Shown here in pieces: positions 27,377 to 36,874 of a stretch of DNA of 64,000 nucleotides. The translations under genes were made by a program, and so were the position numbers. The stretch covers positions 1 through 64,000 of the forward strand of contig JACKCH010000023.1 of assembly GCA_020634115.1 (NCBI GenBank). The letters are read 5' to 3'. Each line of letters begins with the position of its first letter. Position 1 is the first letter of the stretch. This stretch comes from Anaerolineaceae bacterium. GTDB lineage: Bacteria; Chloroflexota; Anaerolineae; Aggregatilineales; Phototrophicaceae. The notes under the pieces are model-generated. The model was not told where the DNA came from. It worked only from the letters and a program-made list of their open reading frames with translations, and did no database searches.

Positions 27377-27458
27377 CCTGATAGCCGGTTAGCTCGATAG
27401 TCTGAAATGCTTAAGTGCTAACCAGCTAGAGGCCAGCAGTTAGAAGCCAACAGCCAGT
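27377..27458 (+). repeat. Dispersed intergenic repeat, GCTAA family copy 2
   Basis: It aligns with 8957-9049: CTGATAGCCGGTTAGCTCGA, AAATGCTTAAGTGCTAACCA, AGAAGCCAACAGCCAG. It lies in the 375-base gene-free gap (27177-27551) before the O-antigen polymerase-like gene; nothing else is seen in that gap apart from the hairpin at 27208. Confidence 0.65.
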
Positions 27459-27551
27459 CGTCATGTTTTTGAAAGGTTTGTCAGGTAGGATTTAGGGTGG
27501 GAAAGAAGCGCGTCAGTCGCCTGACGCTGTGAACTAAGGGAACAAGTGGTT

Positions 27552-29039
27552 ATGTTAGCGACAATTGTAGGGCGTGTTGGGTTTCTGGGTAGGCTGCGGT
27601 ATTTGATATGGGTGCGCTACCAGCACCGCTTGATTCAGTTCACGATGGTGACGGCAGCAATTGGGCTGACCCTGGTTTCGGCTTTCCTGTTGGAAAAAAA
27701 TCTCATCTTAGGGATGCTCCCAATGGTGGGATTCGTCGGATTATTCGCGGCCATCTTGTTTTATTACCAAATGGAAGCCACCGCTTTACTGATTATCGTC
27801 ACCTCCACGATCCTGAAAGAGGGTGTCTCAACCGGAACAGAGACGAAGATTACCTTTACCTTCATCATGCTCGCGCTGACGAGTTTCCTCTGGATATTCC
27901 GGCTCATCTTCGTAAAGTCCAGCCGGGGCTTGCGACCTTCCCCGGCCAACACCCCCGCCATCCTCTTTATCGTGGTTGTCCTCATTTCGCTCTTCTGGAG
28001 TACTGTATTCGTGGATTATGCCGTCAGTTTCCGGTATGCCGAAAACGTGAAACCCCGGCTGATGTCCACTGTCGCCTTTGTGCTATCGCCGATGGCCTAC
28101 CTGCTGTATGCCAATCTGGTGCATTCCGATAAAGGCATCCGTTTCTTCGTGATCTGGTTTGTGGTGGTCGGGGGCATCTTTGCCATTTTCCGCCTGGCGA
28201 ACGCCCTCCCGCCGATTTTCAATGACCGGGGGCAGATGCCGGTCTGGGTGGCGGCCCTGGCAGGGGGACAGGCGCTCTTTAACCGTAACCTGAAGCCATG
28301 GATGATTCTCGCCCTCCTCGCCATCACAGGGATGTGGGGCTACTCGCAGTTTGCTTTAGGGATTACCTGGTTAAGTGGCTGGCTGCCGCTGGCGTTGGTT
28401 CTGGGCCTGTTCCTGTTCATCCGGTCATGGCGGCTGTTCCTGGTTTTTGTCGCCATAGGGGCGTTTGTGATGGTTCTCAACCTGGATAGCGTGATGGAGA
28501 CATTCAATGCCGAAAACGACGAGTCCGGCCACACGCGCCTGGATGCCTGGATCCAGATTATAGAACTTTCCCGCGATCATCTGCTGTTTGGCGTCGGGCC
28601 AACCGGATACGCGCCTTATCTCTGGACGTATGTGGGCGATTTTATGGCGACCCACAATAATTATCTCGATATGTTGGCGCAGTTGGGCGTGGTGGGCTTT
28701 TTCCTGTACATCTGGTTCTGGTTTGCGGTAGTGTGGTTCGCCTGGAAAACCTATCGTATCGCGCCACGCAACGGATTCTATCACGGCCTCGCGGTGGCGC
28801 TGCTGGCGAGCAATATCGCGACCCTGGCGATTTCCGCCCTGGGCGACTGGGTGATTCCCTTTGCGTATACCCAGGGCATCGCGGGGATAGACTACACCAT
28901 CTGGCCGTGGCTACTGGCTGGACTCACGGTTGCGACGCATTACCAGATGCGCAGCCAGATTGAGCGCGAACTAGAGACGGTTGCGCCGGAGTCGCTTCCG
29001 GCGGGCTATGTCGTATCGCTCCCGGCACATACAACCTAA
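27552..29039 (+). CDS. O-antigen ligase/polymerase-like membrane protein (Wzy_C type)
   Basis: The 495-residue protein has about eleven hydrophobic helices. Between late helices is a large outer loop containing DESGHTRLDAWIQIIELSRD and GVGPTGYAPY, then THNNYLDMLAQLGVVG. This His/Arg-bearing loop and the following HN-x-Y-L motif are typical of the O-antigen ligase / Wzy polymerase superfamily, which joins lipid-linked glycans outside the membrane. ATG 27552 is preferred (AAGGGA ten bases upstream); GTG 27546 is possible. It opens the surface-glycan locus that ends with the initiating transferase at 36754. Confidence 0.85.
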   Translation: MLATIVGRVGFLGRLRYLIWVRYQHRLIQFTMVTAAIGLTLVSAFLLEKNLILGMLPMVGFVGLFAAILFYYQMEATALLIIVTSTILKEGVSTGTETKITFTFIMLALTSFLWIFRLIFVKSSRGLRPSPANTPAILFIVVVLISLFWSTVFVDYAVSFRYAENVKPRLMSTVAFVLSPMAYLLYANLVHSDKGIRFFVIWFVVVGGIFAIFRLANALPPIFNDRGQMPVWVAALAGGQALFNRNLKPWMILALLAITGMWGYSQFALGITWLSGWLPLALVLGLFLFIRSWRLFLVFVAIGAFVMVLNLDSVMETFNAENDESGHTRLDAWIQIIELSRDHLLFGVGPTGYAPYLWTYVGDFMATHNNYLDMLAQLGVVGFFLYIWFWFAVVWFAWKTYRIAPRNGFYHGLAVALLASNIATLAISALGDWVIPFAYTQGIAGIDYTIWPWLLAGLTVATHYQMRSQIERELETVAPESLPAGYVVSLPAHTT

Positions 29040-29214
29040 AACTCACATTGTCCCAATGAAACCTGACATCAACGGGACAGCAGGGACAGGGTCTGACCTG
29101 TCCGCTGATCGTTCACCAACACTATCTTCAAAGGAGATACGCCTGCTGCATAAGGCAGGCGTTGATCTGTATAGCACAATCACATCGGCACGATGGGTTC
29201 AGGATGATAAAGTT

Positions 29215-30786
29215 ATGCCGCGATTCTCAAAATGGATAACCCGATTTTTACCCATGATTCTGCTGGGTTTACTGCTGGCAGGGTACGCCTACGGCCAGAA
29301 CAATTCGGGTAGCAATGAGGTCAGATGGTCACAGCCAACTCGCCTGGGAGATGGCTGGTTCAGCAGCATCGCCGTAGACCGGGAAGGCGGCGTCCATATA
29401 TCCTGGTACGGCGGTGTCCCCATTGAGGATGGCAGCGGAGATTACGATGCGTTGTTTTACGCCTATCATCCTTTGGATGGCGAATGGACAGCGGGGAATG
29501 ATGTCATTTTCACTGGCGCAGGCGGGTATACTGTTCGTAACGCACTGGCGGCGGGCAGCGATGGCACGCTCTACGCGGTACTGCGTAATTTTGTGTACCA
29601 CGTCTTCTCACGAGCGTATGCCACCGACGCCTCGGATGCCCATGCCTGGTCTGCGCCTGTCCAGTTAGATAACAATGGGTATTATGTGGACATGGCAATT
29701 GACCGGAATGAGGTGCTGCATGTGGTCTACAGCGGCTATGCACCCGATTCGGTTTTTCAGGGGAACGCGGAGTCCGGACAATGTGCATTCTGCTTTGACA
29801 TGCTTTATACCCGTTCAACCAATGGCGGGACTAGTTGGTCCATTCCGGTCTTAATCTCCGACCTGCCCGACTCAGGGTCGGATCGCGTCCGCATCTGGGA
29901 AGGGGCTAGTGGGCGGTTATATGCCTCATGGGACGAAGGAGTGGATTGGTATGTTGGGCGCGGACGTTACAAAGATGTGCGGCTGCGGTATTCCGATGAC
30001 AGCGGTTTGACCTGGTCTGACCCGATCATTATGGATGGCGGCGATCAGCCCGGCGTCCGTCCCTTCCAGGGCGCTTTTGTCGAAATGGCAGACGGGCGGC
30101 TGATGGCGGTTTACCGCTACTCGACGGAGCAAGACCCACGAATTTACTACCAGATTTCGGATGATCTTGGACAGACCTGGACGCCTCCCGCACCAATTGA
30201 CGGGTTTTACGGGCGCAGTTTCACGGATAGTTCGACGACGCTGGATCGGATCGCGCTGGAAATAGATTACCTGGGGACGATTCACTTGTTTGCCGTCGGC
30301 CAGAATGACCCGACCAGCCCGCTCAATGTCTCGTTGTACCATATTGAATATCGCCAGGGGGCATGGCGGCTGCCGCAGCGGGTATTTTACGATCCACAGC
30401 GGCGACCGGAATGGCCGCAGGTGCGCTTTGGCACTGAAAACGACATCCACCTGACTTTTTTCACCCGCGCAATTTCGGCGGAGGGGCTAAGGGAAAACGA
30501 ACGGTACGATACCGTCGCGCTGGAAGTCTGGTACATGCACCGCACCGGCACGCTGCTCAATCGTCCGACGCTGGCCTTTGAACCCACCGAGACACTGCGC
30601 CCCTCGCCAACTGTCTTCCAAAAGCTCGACCCAACGACGACCCCATTCCCCACATTGCCGGAGCGTGAAGAAAACTTCGCGATGGTGACGCGAGACACGT
30701 ATGCCATTGAAACCGTCATGGGCGGGGTACTGGCCGTTGGCGCTTTCTGTCTGGTGATTATTTTGGGGCTACGGCTGCGGCGCTGA
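29215..30786 (+). CDS. BNR/sialidase-like beta-propeller, membrane anchored at both ends
   Basis: The ATG at 29215 gives 523 residues. It begins with a hydrophobic signal or anchor (FLPMILLGLLLAGYAYG). A propeller follows with several Asp-box motifs of the type S-x-D-x-G-x-T-W (STNGGTSWS, SDDSGLTWSD, SDDLGQTWTPP), and also WYGG and the FRIP-like region. A Thr/Pro-rich linker (about 465-495) leads to a C-terminal helix (VLAVGAFCLVIILGLRLRR), so the propeller is displayed outside. Asp-box folds occur in sialidases and other glycan-binding or glycan-cutting proteins; a full catalytic Arg triad could not be verified. The longer frame starting at 28981 overlaps the previous gene and lacks support. 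Confidence 0.8.
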   Translation: MPRFSKWITRFLPMILLGLLLAGYAYGQNNSGSNEVRWSQPTRLGDGWFSSIAVDREGGVHISWYGGVPIEDGSGDYDALFYAYHPLDGEWTAGNDVIFTGAGGYTVRNALAAGSDGTLYAVLRNFVYHVFSRAYATDASDAHAWSAPVQLDNNGYYVDMAIDRNEVLHVVYSGYAPDSVFQGNAESGQCAFCFDMLYTRSTNGGTSWSIPVLISDLPDSGSDRVRIWEGASGRLYASWDEGVDWYVGRGRYKDVRLRYSDDSGLTWSDPIIMDGGDQPGVRPFQGAFVEMADGRLMAVYRYSTEQDPRIYYQISDDLGQTWTPPAPIDGFYGRSFTDSSTTLDRIALEIDYLGTIHLFAVGQNDPTSPLNVSLYHIEYRQGAWRLPQRVFYDPQRRPEWPQVRFGTENDIHLTFFTRAISAEGLRENERYDTVALEVWYMHRTGTLLNRPTLAFEPTETLRPSPTVFQKLDPTTTPFPTLPEREENFAMVTRDTYAIETVMGGVLAVGAFCLVIILGLRLRR

Positions 30787-30897
30787 TCGCCACAACCAAC
30801 GTGAGCGTTAGGGGGATTTTAGGACACCCTGCGATAGTGGTTTTGGGAGAACACCCGCTTATTATCTGCTGCTGCTGGGAGGCATCCAGAATCACTG

Positions 30898-31314
30898 ATG
30901 CAAACCGAATCGCTAACCAATCATACCCTCACCAACCGTGAGGCAAACCTGAATTCTATTGGTATCGTGTTGACCAGTATCGCGCTGGGGGCCGTCGGCC
31001 AGCTTATTTTGAAAGCAGCCATGAACAGCCTGGGCGCGTCAGAACTCTCACTGGATACCCTCGTTACGATGGCAACCAACCCACTGTTGATTCTGGGTGT
31101 CGGGGTATTTGGCTTCAGCACCCTGCTGTGGCTGTTGGCGCTCACCAAAGCCGACTTAAGTTTTGTCTATCCCTTCCTCAGCCTGATTTATGTTGCAGTA
31201 TTGATCGGTGGGGCGGCGTTTTTCGGGGAGCAGATTACACTGCCGCGTGTGGTTGGTTTCGCCGTGATTGTCACCGGGGTGCTAATCATAGCACGAAGCG
31301 AACAGAAAGCCTGA
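30898..31314 (+). CDS. EamA/ArnE-like four-helix transporter subunit
   Basis: A 138-residue protein with a polar N-terminal tail and four hydrophobic helices (about 20-40, 57-80, 88-108, 113-132). Motifs such as GAVGQLILKAAMN, LLWLLALTKADLSFVYPFLS and FFGEQITLPRVVGFAVIVTG are typical of half-size EamA/SMR relatives such as ArnE/ArnF, which flip undecaprenyl-phosphate-linked sugars. Homo- or heterodimerisation is needed in that family. Its stop is two bases before the FAD oxidoreductase start, so the two are translationally linked and perhaps act on one lipid-linked sugar. Confidence 0.82.
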   Translation: MQTESLTNHTLTNREANLNSIGIVLTSIALGAVGQLILKAAMNSLGASELSLDTLVTMATNPLLILGVGVFGFSTLLWLLALTKADLSFVYPFLSLIYVAVLIGGAAFFGEQITLPRVVGFAVIVTGVLIIARSEQKA

Positions 31315-31316
31315 TT

Positions 31317-32615
31317 ATGCACATTGGAATCATCGGTGGGGGGTTGATGGGAGTCACCCTGGCTTATTACCTGGCACAGGCCGGGGAACAGGTGACGATC
31401 CTGGAACAAGGGGCTTCGCTGGGTGGGCTGAACGGGGAACTTTCATTTGACGACGGTCTGGAAGTAGCCCGTTACCAGCACGCGATTCTGCCGAACGACC
31501 AGGCGGTGCGAGCCTTGTGCAGTGAACTGCACATCGAAAAAGAACTCATCATGAAGGACGCCTATAGCGGCTTTGTGCATCATGGCAAAGTCTATGCTTT
31601 AAGCAACATCAGTGATTTCCTGTCCTTCCCCCCGTTAAGTATGTTAGACCGGGTACGCCTGGGACGGACGATTATGCAGGCACGGCGGCGGGACTGGTAC
31701 GGTTTAGACCAGATTCCAGTGCAGAAATGGTTGGAAAATGCCGGAGGTAAAACGGTTTTCAGCCTGATTTGGCAGCCGCTGCTGGAAGCCAAATTTGACG
31801 GCGAGTATGCCCATATCCCGGCCACATATATCTGGGCCTGGATTAACCGAATGACCTCCATCCGGCGGTTGCCCCAGCTTAAAGGGCAGATTGGCTATTT
31901 GCGCCGGGGACATTTCTCGCTCATTCAGGCGCTGGCAGATGCCTTTGTCAAACAGGGCGGGACAATCAAATATCAGGTTCGTGTCCGCGAAATTGACATC
32001 AGCGGCGGCCAATTGCAACAAGTCCGCACCCCCACTGGCGCGATGCAGTTCGACGCGGTTGTCGCGGCGGTAGCTACACCGGTTTTCGCCCACATGATTC
32101 CCGGCGCAGATACAAATTATCTGAACCAACTCAGCCAGTCGCGGTATCTGGGGTTGATCTGCCCGGTGGTCGTGCTGAACAGGCCGCTGACGACCTACTG
32201 GACACTGAACCTGACCGACCCAACCAGTCCATTTTCGACCATTATCGAAACGGTTCACCCGGAACATGACGGCAACTACATCGTCTACCTGCCTAAGTAC
32301 ACGTCGCCAGACAATGACTGGATGGGCGTGCCGGATGAGACGATCCGCGAGGCGTGGCTGACGCACCTGGCGCAGTTGTTCCCGGATTTCCGGGAAGAGC
32401 AGATTCAGCATTTCGCCGTCAGCCGGTCACGCTATGTCGAGCCGGTGTATACCACCCATGCCTCGACGCGCACATTGGGTATCCAGACACCGTACCGGGG
32501 GCTGTTCCTGGCAAATACCGCCCAGGTTTACCCGGAACTTCCCACCAGTGAAGCGGCGGTGGTTCACGCCCAGGCGGTGGCGCAGCAGGTACGAGAGAGT
32601 CTGGGCAGCCGGTGA
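31317..32615 (+). CDS. NAD(P)/FAD-dependent amine-oxidase-fold oxidoreductase
   Basis: The ATG at 31317 gives 432 residues. The first 35 hold the FAD-binding Rossmann motif IGIIGGGLMGVTLAYYLAQA and the acidic residue ending strand 2 (VTILEQG), followed by GGLNGE. A second conserved element near the C-terminus (YRGLFLANTAQVYPELPTSE) fits the FAD-contact 'G-L-[FY]-[LA]-A-G' region of the protoporphyrinogen oxidase / UDP-galactopyranose mutase-like group. In this position, two bases after a lipid-sugar flippase-type gene and before glycosyltransferases, it may modify a sugar or polyprenyl sugar, which is inference. A longer in-frame extension inside the upstream gene is rejected. Confidence 0.82.
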   Translation: MHIGIIGGGLMGVTLAYYLAQAGEQVTILEQGASLGGLNGELSFDDGLEVARYQHAILPNDQAVRALCSELHIEKELIMKDAYSGFVHHGKVYALSNISDFLSFPPLSMLDRVRLGRTIMQARRRDWYGLDQIPVQKWLENAGGKTVFSLIWQPLLEAKFDGEYAHIPATYIWAWINRMTSIRRLPQLKGQIGYLRRGHFSLIQALADAFVKQGGTIKYQVRVREIDISGGQLQQVRTPTGAMQFDAVVAAVATPVFAHMIPGADTNYLNQLSQSRYLGLICPVVVLNRPLTTYWTLNLTDPTSPFSTIIETVHPEHDGNYIVYLPKYTSPDNDWMGVPDETIREAWLTHLAQLFPDFREEQIQHFAVSRSRYVEPVYTTHASTRTLGIQTPYRGLFLANTAQVYPELPTSEAAVVHAQAVAQQVRESLGSR

Positions 32616-32629
32616 GGCTGTTTTCACGG

Positions 32630-32752
32630 TTTGTAGGGGCGCAGTAGGGACACGCAACGGCGTGTCCGGCGAAATCAGGGAATATGTAGTGGCGCAATAT
32701 ATTGCGCCCACGAATTGAATCACCGTACTGATTTTTTTGAAACATTGTCTTA
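32630..32752 (+). repeat. Two-hairpin dispersed repeat, copy 3
   Basis: It contains hairpins GGACACGCAACGGCGTGTCC and GTGGCGCAATATATTGCGCC followed by CAC, separated by GGCGAAATCAGGGAATATGT, with a tail ATCACCGTACTGATTTTTTT and CATTGTC that matches the tail of copy 2. Arm sequences differ between copies while the layout is kept, as expected if structure is selected. Confidence 0.7.
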
Positions 32753-32798
32753 TTTTCATACCCATTAACACGGTAATCATGTTAAAGCGAGTGTATTC

Positions 32799-34007
32799 AT
32801 GCGTGTCTTGCTGCTAACCCAGGTTCTGCCTTATCCGCCCGACAGCGGCCCGAAGGTCAAAACCTACTATGTCCTCAAATATCTGGCGGAAAAGCACGAT
32901 GTCACGCTGGTGTCGTTCGTGCGCGAGACCGATAAACCGGAACACGTCGCGCATTTGCGGGAACTCTGCCAGCGCGTAATTACAGTGCCAATCACCCGTT
33001 CCCCCGTGCGGGATTTGCTGTTCCTGGGCAAGAGCCTGCTCACCGGCCAGCCCTGGATGATGCTGCGCGATGAACGCCCGGAGATGCGGGCAGCGCTGGC
33101 CGAACTGGCGGCGGAGACAACATTTGACGTGGTTCATGCCGACCAGTTGAACATGGGGCAGTACGCGCTGCCGTTCACCAACAGCCATAAAGTGCTTGAC
33201 CTGCATAATGCCCTGTGGGTGCTGTATAAACGCCTGTCGGAAACGCAGTCCCCCACCAATCCCATGAAATACATTCTGCTGCGCGACTGGCGGCTGCTCA
33301 AACGCTATGAAGGTGCGCTGTGCCGGGCGTTTGACGCCGTGACCGCCGTCAGCACGGAAGATAAGGCCGCGTTAGAAGCGGCGGGCGCGCGGAAGGACAT
33401 CACCGTGATTCCGATTGCCGTGGATACGGCGGAACAGACCCAGGTCAACCGCCATCCGTCCGGGCCGCACATCATCCACATTGGCACAATGTACTGGCCG
33501 CCCAATATTGACGGGATTAACTGGTTTCTGGATGAGATTTACCCGCTGGTCAAACAGCGCGTGCCGGATGTCCGCTGCACGCTGATCGGCGCACGCCCTC
33601 CGGCCAGCATTGTCGAACGTGGTGAGCAAGACCCCTCCCTGACGGTGACGGGCTACGTTGAAGACCCGCTCCCGTATTTTGAGGATGCCGACATGATGGT
33701 TGTGCCGCTGCTGGCGGGTGGGGGGATGCGTGTCAAAATTCTGAACGCGCTTTCACAGGGTATCCCAATGGTCAGTACGACAGTCGGTTGTGAGGGAATT
33801 GCCGTCACGCACAATGACGACATTCTGGTGGCGGATGCTCCGGCGGATTTCGCGGAGGCCTGTGTACAACTGGTGACAGATGCCGAACTCAACGCCCGGA
33901 TAACCGCCAGTGGCCGCCGCACGGTTGAAAATACGTACGATTACCACCAGGCGTGCCGCCCACTGGACGCCATTTACGTCGGGAAAAAGCCAGGTGAAAA
34001 GAAGTAA
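32799..34007 (+). CDS. GT4-type glycosyltransferase
   Basis: A 402-residue GT-B enzyme. The opening MRVLLLTQVLPYPPDSGPKV and KTYYVLKYLAEKHDVTLVSF match the subgroup of GT4 proteins often found in exopolysaccharide loci (the 'PEP-CTERM/exosortase-associated sugar transferase' type). The donor domain has VTAVSTEDKAALEAAG, HIGTMYWPPNIDGINWF and GGGMRVKILNALSQGIPMVS. The typical E-x7-E is replaced by this GGG-x-R-V-K form. It is followed one base after its stop by a related GT4 gene, so the two probably add successive sugars to the repeat unit. Confidence 0.86.
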   Translation: MRVLLLTQVLPYPPDSGPKVKTYYVLKYLAEKHDVTLVSFVRETDKPEHVAHLRELCQRVITVPITRSPVRDLLFLGKSLLTGQPWMMLRDERPEMRAALAELAAETTFDVVHADQLNMGQYALPFTNSHKVLDLHNALWVLYKRLSETQSPTNPMKYILLRDWRLLKRYEGALCRAFDAVTAVSTEDKAALEAAGARKDITVIPIAVDTAEQTQVNRHPSGPHIIHIGTMYWPPNIDGINWFLDEIYPLVKQRVPDVRCTLIGARPPASIVERGEQDPSLTVTGYVEDPLPYFEDADMMVVPLLAGGGMRVKILNALSQGIPMVSTTVGCEGIAVTHNDDILVADAPADFAEACVQLVTDAELNARITASGRRTVENTYDYHQACRPLDAIYVGKKPGEKK

Positions 34008-34008
34008 G

Positions 34009-35208
34009 ATGCGAATTCTGTTCGTCACACCCTATATTCCATCCCTCATCCGCGTGCGCCCCTATAACATTCTGCGGGCGTTGGTCAACCGGGGGCATGA
34101 AGTCACCCTGCTGAGTTTGCAACCGCCCGGTGATGCCGGGGAATCGCTGCCGGAACTGCGCGAGTGGTGCCAGGCTGTGCATGTCGTCCCGCACGCCCGC
34201 AGCCAGACACTCATCAATGGTCTGCTGGCACTGCCGACTGGTCTGCCGCTGCAAGCGGCCTATTCCCGTTCGCCGGGTTTCGGGCGGTTTGCCGGGGAGA
34301 TACTACAAAAAGAGTCGTTCGATATTGTGCATCTGGAACATCTGCGGGGCGCGGTACTGGCCGATTCGCTCGATGGCCTGCCAGTAGTCTACGATTCAGT
34401 GGATAGTATCTCGCTGCTGTTCGGCAAGGTGTTGCAAGACGCGCCGAACCTGAAAAGCCGCCTGATGGCGATAGTTGACCTGGAACGCACCCGCAAATAC
34501 GAGGGGCAGTTGACACGCCGCTTCCGTCAGGTGACAGTCACCAGCGAAGCGGATCGTCAGGCATTGGTGGGCTTTGGCTGTGACAACCGCCGCGTGACCG
34601 TCGTCCCCAATGGGGTTGACCTGAACTACTTCCAACCCCAGGATAGCGAGCGCGATCCGCTGCGTCTGGTGTTTACCGGCAAGATGAGCTACCACGCCAA
34701 TATCGCCGCCGTTGAAGACCTGACCTATCACATCATGCCGCTGGTCTGGCAAAAGCAGCCGGACGCCGAACTGTATATCGTCGGTAAAGACCCTTCGCCT
34801 GCCGTACTGGAGATGGGGCAAAATCCGAATGTCAAAGTGATCGGTTCCGTGCCGGATATGCGTCCCTATATCGCACAGGCCGCGATTGCCCTCAGCACAG
34901 TACGTTACGGCGTGGGAATCCAGAACAAGGTGCTGGAAGCGATGGCGATGGCGACTCCGGTGGTCTGTTCGACCCAGGCCAACTCCGCGTTGAAAACGGT
35001 CAATGGCGAGGATATTCTAGTGGGCGAAACCTACGAGGAAATCGCCCAACACATCCTCATGCTGCTGGAATCGCCTGAAAAACGTGCGACAATTGGGCAG
35101 CAGGGTCGGCGCTATGTGGAAACCCACCACACCTGGGATAGCGCCGCTGCCACACTGGAAGACCTGTACCAGAAGGCAATCACGAACCACCGCCCTGGTG
35201 GTTCATAA
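34009..35208 (+). CDS. GT4-type glycosyltransferase
   Basis: The ATG at 34009, one base after the preceding stop, gives 399 residues. The protein is similar in layout to its upstream neighbour: MRILFVTPYIPSLIRVRPYN at the start, VTVTSEADRQALVGFG and FTGKMSYHANIAAVEDL in the donor domain, then GVGIQNKVLEAMAMATPVVC. Overlap with the end of the upstream gene in another frame (from 33910) is rejected as a start. The two enzymes likely arose by duplication and act in one polysaccharide pathway. Confidence 0.86.
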   Translation: MRILFVTPYIPSLIRVRPYNILRALVNRGHEVTLLSLQPPGDAGESLPELREWCQAVHVVPHARSQTLINGLLALPTGLPLQAAYSRSPGFGRFAGEILQKESFDIVHLEHLRGAVLADSLDGLPVVYDSVDSISLLFGKVLQDAPNLKSRLMAIVDLERTRKYEGQLTRRFRQVTVTSEADRQALVGFGCDNRRVTVVPNGVDLNYFQPQDSERDPLRLVFTGKMSYHANIAAVEDLTYHIMPLVWQKQPDAELYIVGKDPSPAVLEMGQNPNVKVIGSVPDMRPYIAQAAIALSTVRYGVGIQNKVLEAMAMATPVVCSTQANSALKTVNGEDILVGETYEEIAQHILMLLESPEKRATIGQQGRRYVETHHTWDSAAATLEDLYQKAITNHRPGGS

Positions 35209-35224
35209 ACTGAGGAAATTGGTC

Positions 35225-36754
35225 ATGGGAATACATGCGATAGATCATGACACCCACCAGAAGCCGGCGCTGCACAATCTGGGGGAGATCATCGAAGCAA
35301 TGCACGAAACCAGCCGCGCGAAATTCCGCACTGCCCGACTGTCCCTGGTGGTCGCAGACGCCCTGATGCTGGGGTTAGGCTTTGTGCTGGCGTACATGAT
35401 CCGTTTCACCGGGGAAACCGCCACCTTCTTCGATCCGCTCGGCGTGGCAAATGTGGTGTTTTACTCTACATACATTTACGTCCTGATTCCGGTCTGGTTG
35501 CTCATTTTTAATATGCTCCGGCTGTACGATACGTCGGTGTTATTCAGCGGCCACCAGGAATACATGCTGGTATTTAACGGCTGTACCTTCGGCATTATGG
35601 TGATTATCGTCATCACCTTCCTGGACACGACACTGGAAGTCGCGCGTGCCTGGCTGGTGTTGGCCTGGCTGTTGACCTTCTTTTTTGTCTCACTGTCGCG
35701 CTTCACGGCACGGCGGATCATCTATGGGATGCGCCGCCGCGGGCATTTTATGTCTCCGACCTACATCGTAGGTGCCAATGACGAGGGAATCGCCATCGCG
35801 GAACAGCTCTCGAACGTTACCATGACTGGCGTAAGCATTATCGGTTTTCTGGATGATGAACCCGACTTATGGGGCGAGGAAGCACTGCCAGGGCTGGTGG
35901 TGCATGGTGCCACCGATAAGGTAGAGGAACTGGTGCAGCGGTTCGGTGTGGAGCGAATCATCGTGGCGACCAGCGGCATCCATCGTAAAAACATGCTCGA
36001 CCTGTTCCGCAAATACATGAACTCGGAGGAAGTCTCAATCTGGCTGACTTCCGGCATGTACGAAATTCTCACAACGGGCGTGCGTTTACAGGATGTGGGT
36101 TCGGTGCCGATGGTCAGTATTAATCGCCTGCGCCTGACCGGGTTGAATGTCGTCCTGAAGGCCATGTTGGATTATGTGGGCGCGACCCTGGGGCTGATTA
36201 TCCTCGCGCCGTTCTTCCTACTCATCGCCATCATCATGAAACTTACTGACCCCGGTCCCGTGTTTTACCCCCGCCGTGTAGTAGGTGTGGGCGGGGTGGA
36301 GTTCGACGCCTTCAAATTCCGCACGATGGTGGTCAACTCCCAGGAAGTCCTGGATGAACTTCTGGCAAATGACCCGGACGCGCGGGCGGAATACGAAAAA
36401 TACTTCAAACTCAAGAAAGACCCCCGTATCACGCGGGTGGGCAACTTCCTGCGCCGCACCAGCGTGGACGAACTGCCGCAGCTTTTTAACGTGCTGCGCG
36501 GGCAGATGAGCCTGGTCGGCCCGCGGATGATTACGATGGAAGAAGTGCAGCGGTATGGACAATGGGGACTGAACCTGCATTCGGTCAAGCCAGGCATTAC
36601 CGGGCTGTGGCAGACCTCAGGCCGCAGCGAACTCACCTACGAGGAACGGGTGCGGCTGGACATGAGCTATATCCGCAATTACTCGATCTGGCTCGACCTG
36701 CAAATCATCTTCACGACCATTCCAGCGGTGCTGATGAGCAAAGGCGCATATTAG
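35225..36754 (+). CDS. Polyprenyl-phosphate sugar-1-phosphate transferase (WbaP/WcaJ type)
   Basis: The 509-residue enzyme starts repeat-unit synthesis by moving a sugar-1-phosphate onto undecaprenyl phosphate. Four N-terminal helices (about 35-165) are followed by a Rossmann-like domain (SPTYIVGANDEGIAIAEQL). A fifth membrane segment leads to the catalytic bacterial sugar transferase domain, with KFRTMVVNSQE, DPRITRVGNFLRRTSVDELP, QLFNVLRGQMSLVGPR, KPGITGLWQTSGRSELTYEE and LDMSYIRNYSIWLDLQII. The full-length form is typical of WcaJ, WbaP and CpsE. ATG 35225 has GAGG nine bases upstream. It closes the glycan locus; a hairpin follows. Confidence 0.93.
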   Translation: MGIHAIDHDTHQKPALHNLGEIIEAMHETSRAKFRTARLSLVVADALMLGLGFVLAYMIRFTGETATFFDPLGVANVVFYSTYIYVLIPVWLLIFNMLRLYDTSVLFSGHQEYMLVFNGCTFGIMVIIVITFLDTTLEVARAWLVLAWLLTFFFVSLSRFTARRIIYGMRRRGHFMSPTYIVGANDEGIAIAEQLSNVTMTGVSIIGFLDDEPDLWGEEALPGLVVHGATDKVEELVQRFGVERIIVATSGIHRKNMLDLFRKYMNSEEVSIWLTSGMYEILTTGVRLQDVGSVPMVSINRLRLTGLNVVLKAMLDYVGATLGLIILAPFFLLIAIIMKLTDPGPVFYPRRVVGVGGVEFDAFKFRTMVVNSQEVLDELLANDPDARAEYEKYFKLKKDPRITRVGNFLRRTSVDELPQLFNVLRGQMSLVGPRMITMEEVQRYGQWGLNLHSVKPGITGLWQTSGRSELTYEERVRLDMSYIRNYSIWLDLQIIFTTIPAVLMSKGAY

Positions 36755-36759
36755 GAGAC

Positions 36760-36779
36760 AGCCCCTCTCACCAGGGGCT
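36760..36779 (+). terminator. Terminator-like hairpin after the sugar-1-P transferase
   Basis: AGCCCCT pairs with AGGGGCT around a six-base loop, five bases after the stop codon. There is only a weak T-run, so strength is uncertain. Confidence 0.5.
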
Positions 36780-36874
36780 TCGCCGTCTGCCAAGCGTGGG
36801 GTTTACGCATAGTATCGCGCAGGCGGTTTGTGGTATGCTCATACTCTGCTAATCGGATGGAGTGGGGTTGAGCT

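Noticed and set aside
28981..29214. Extended N-terminus for the BNR protein
   Set aside because: It overlaps the polymerase gene and lies before the signal-like helix, which follows ATG 29215.
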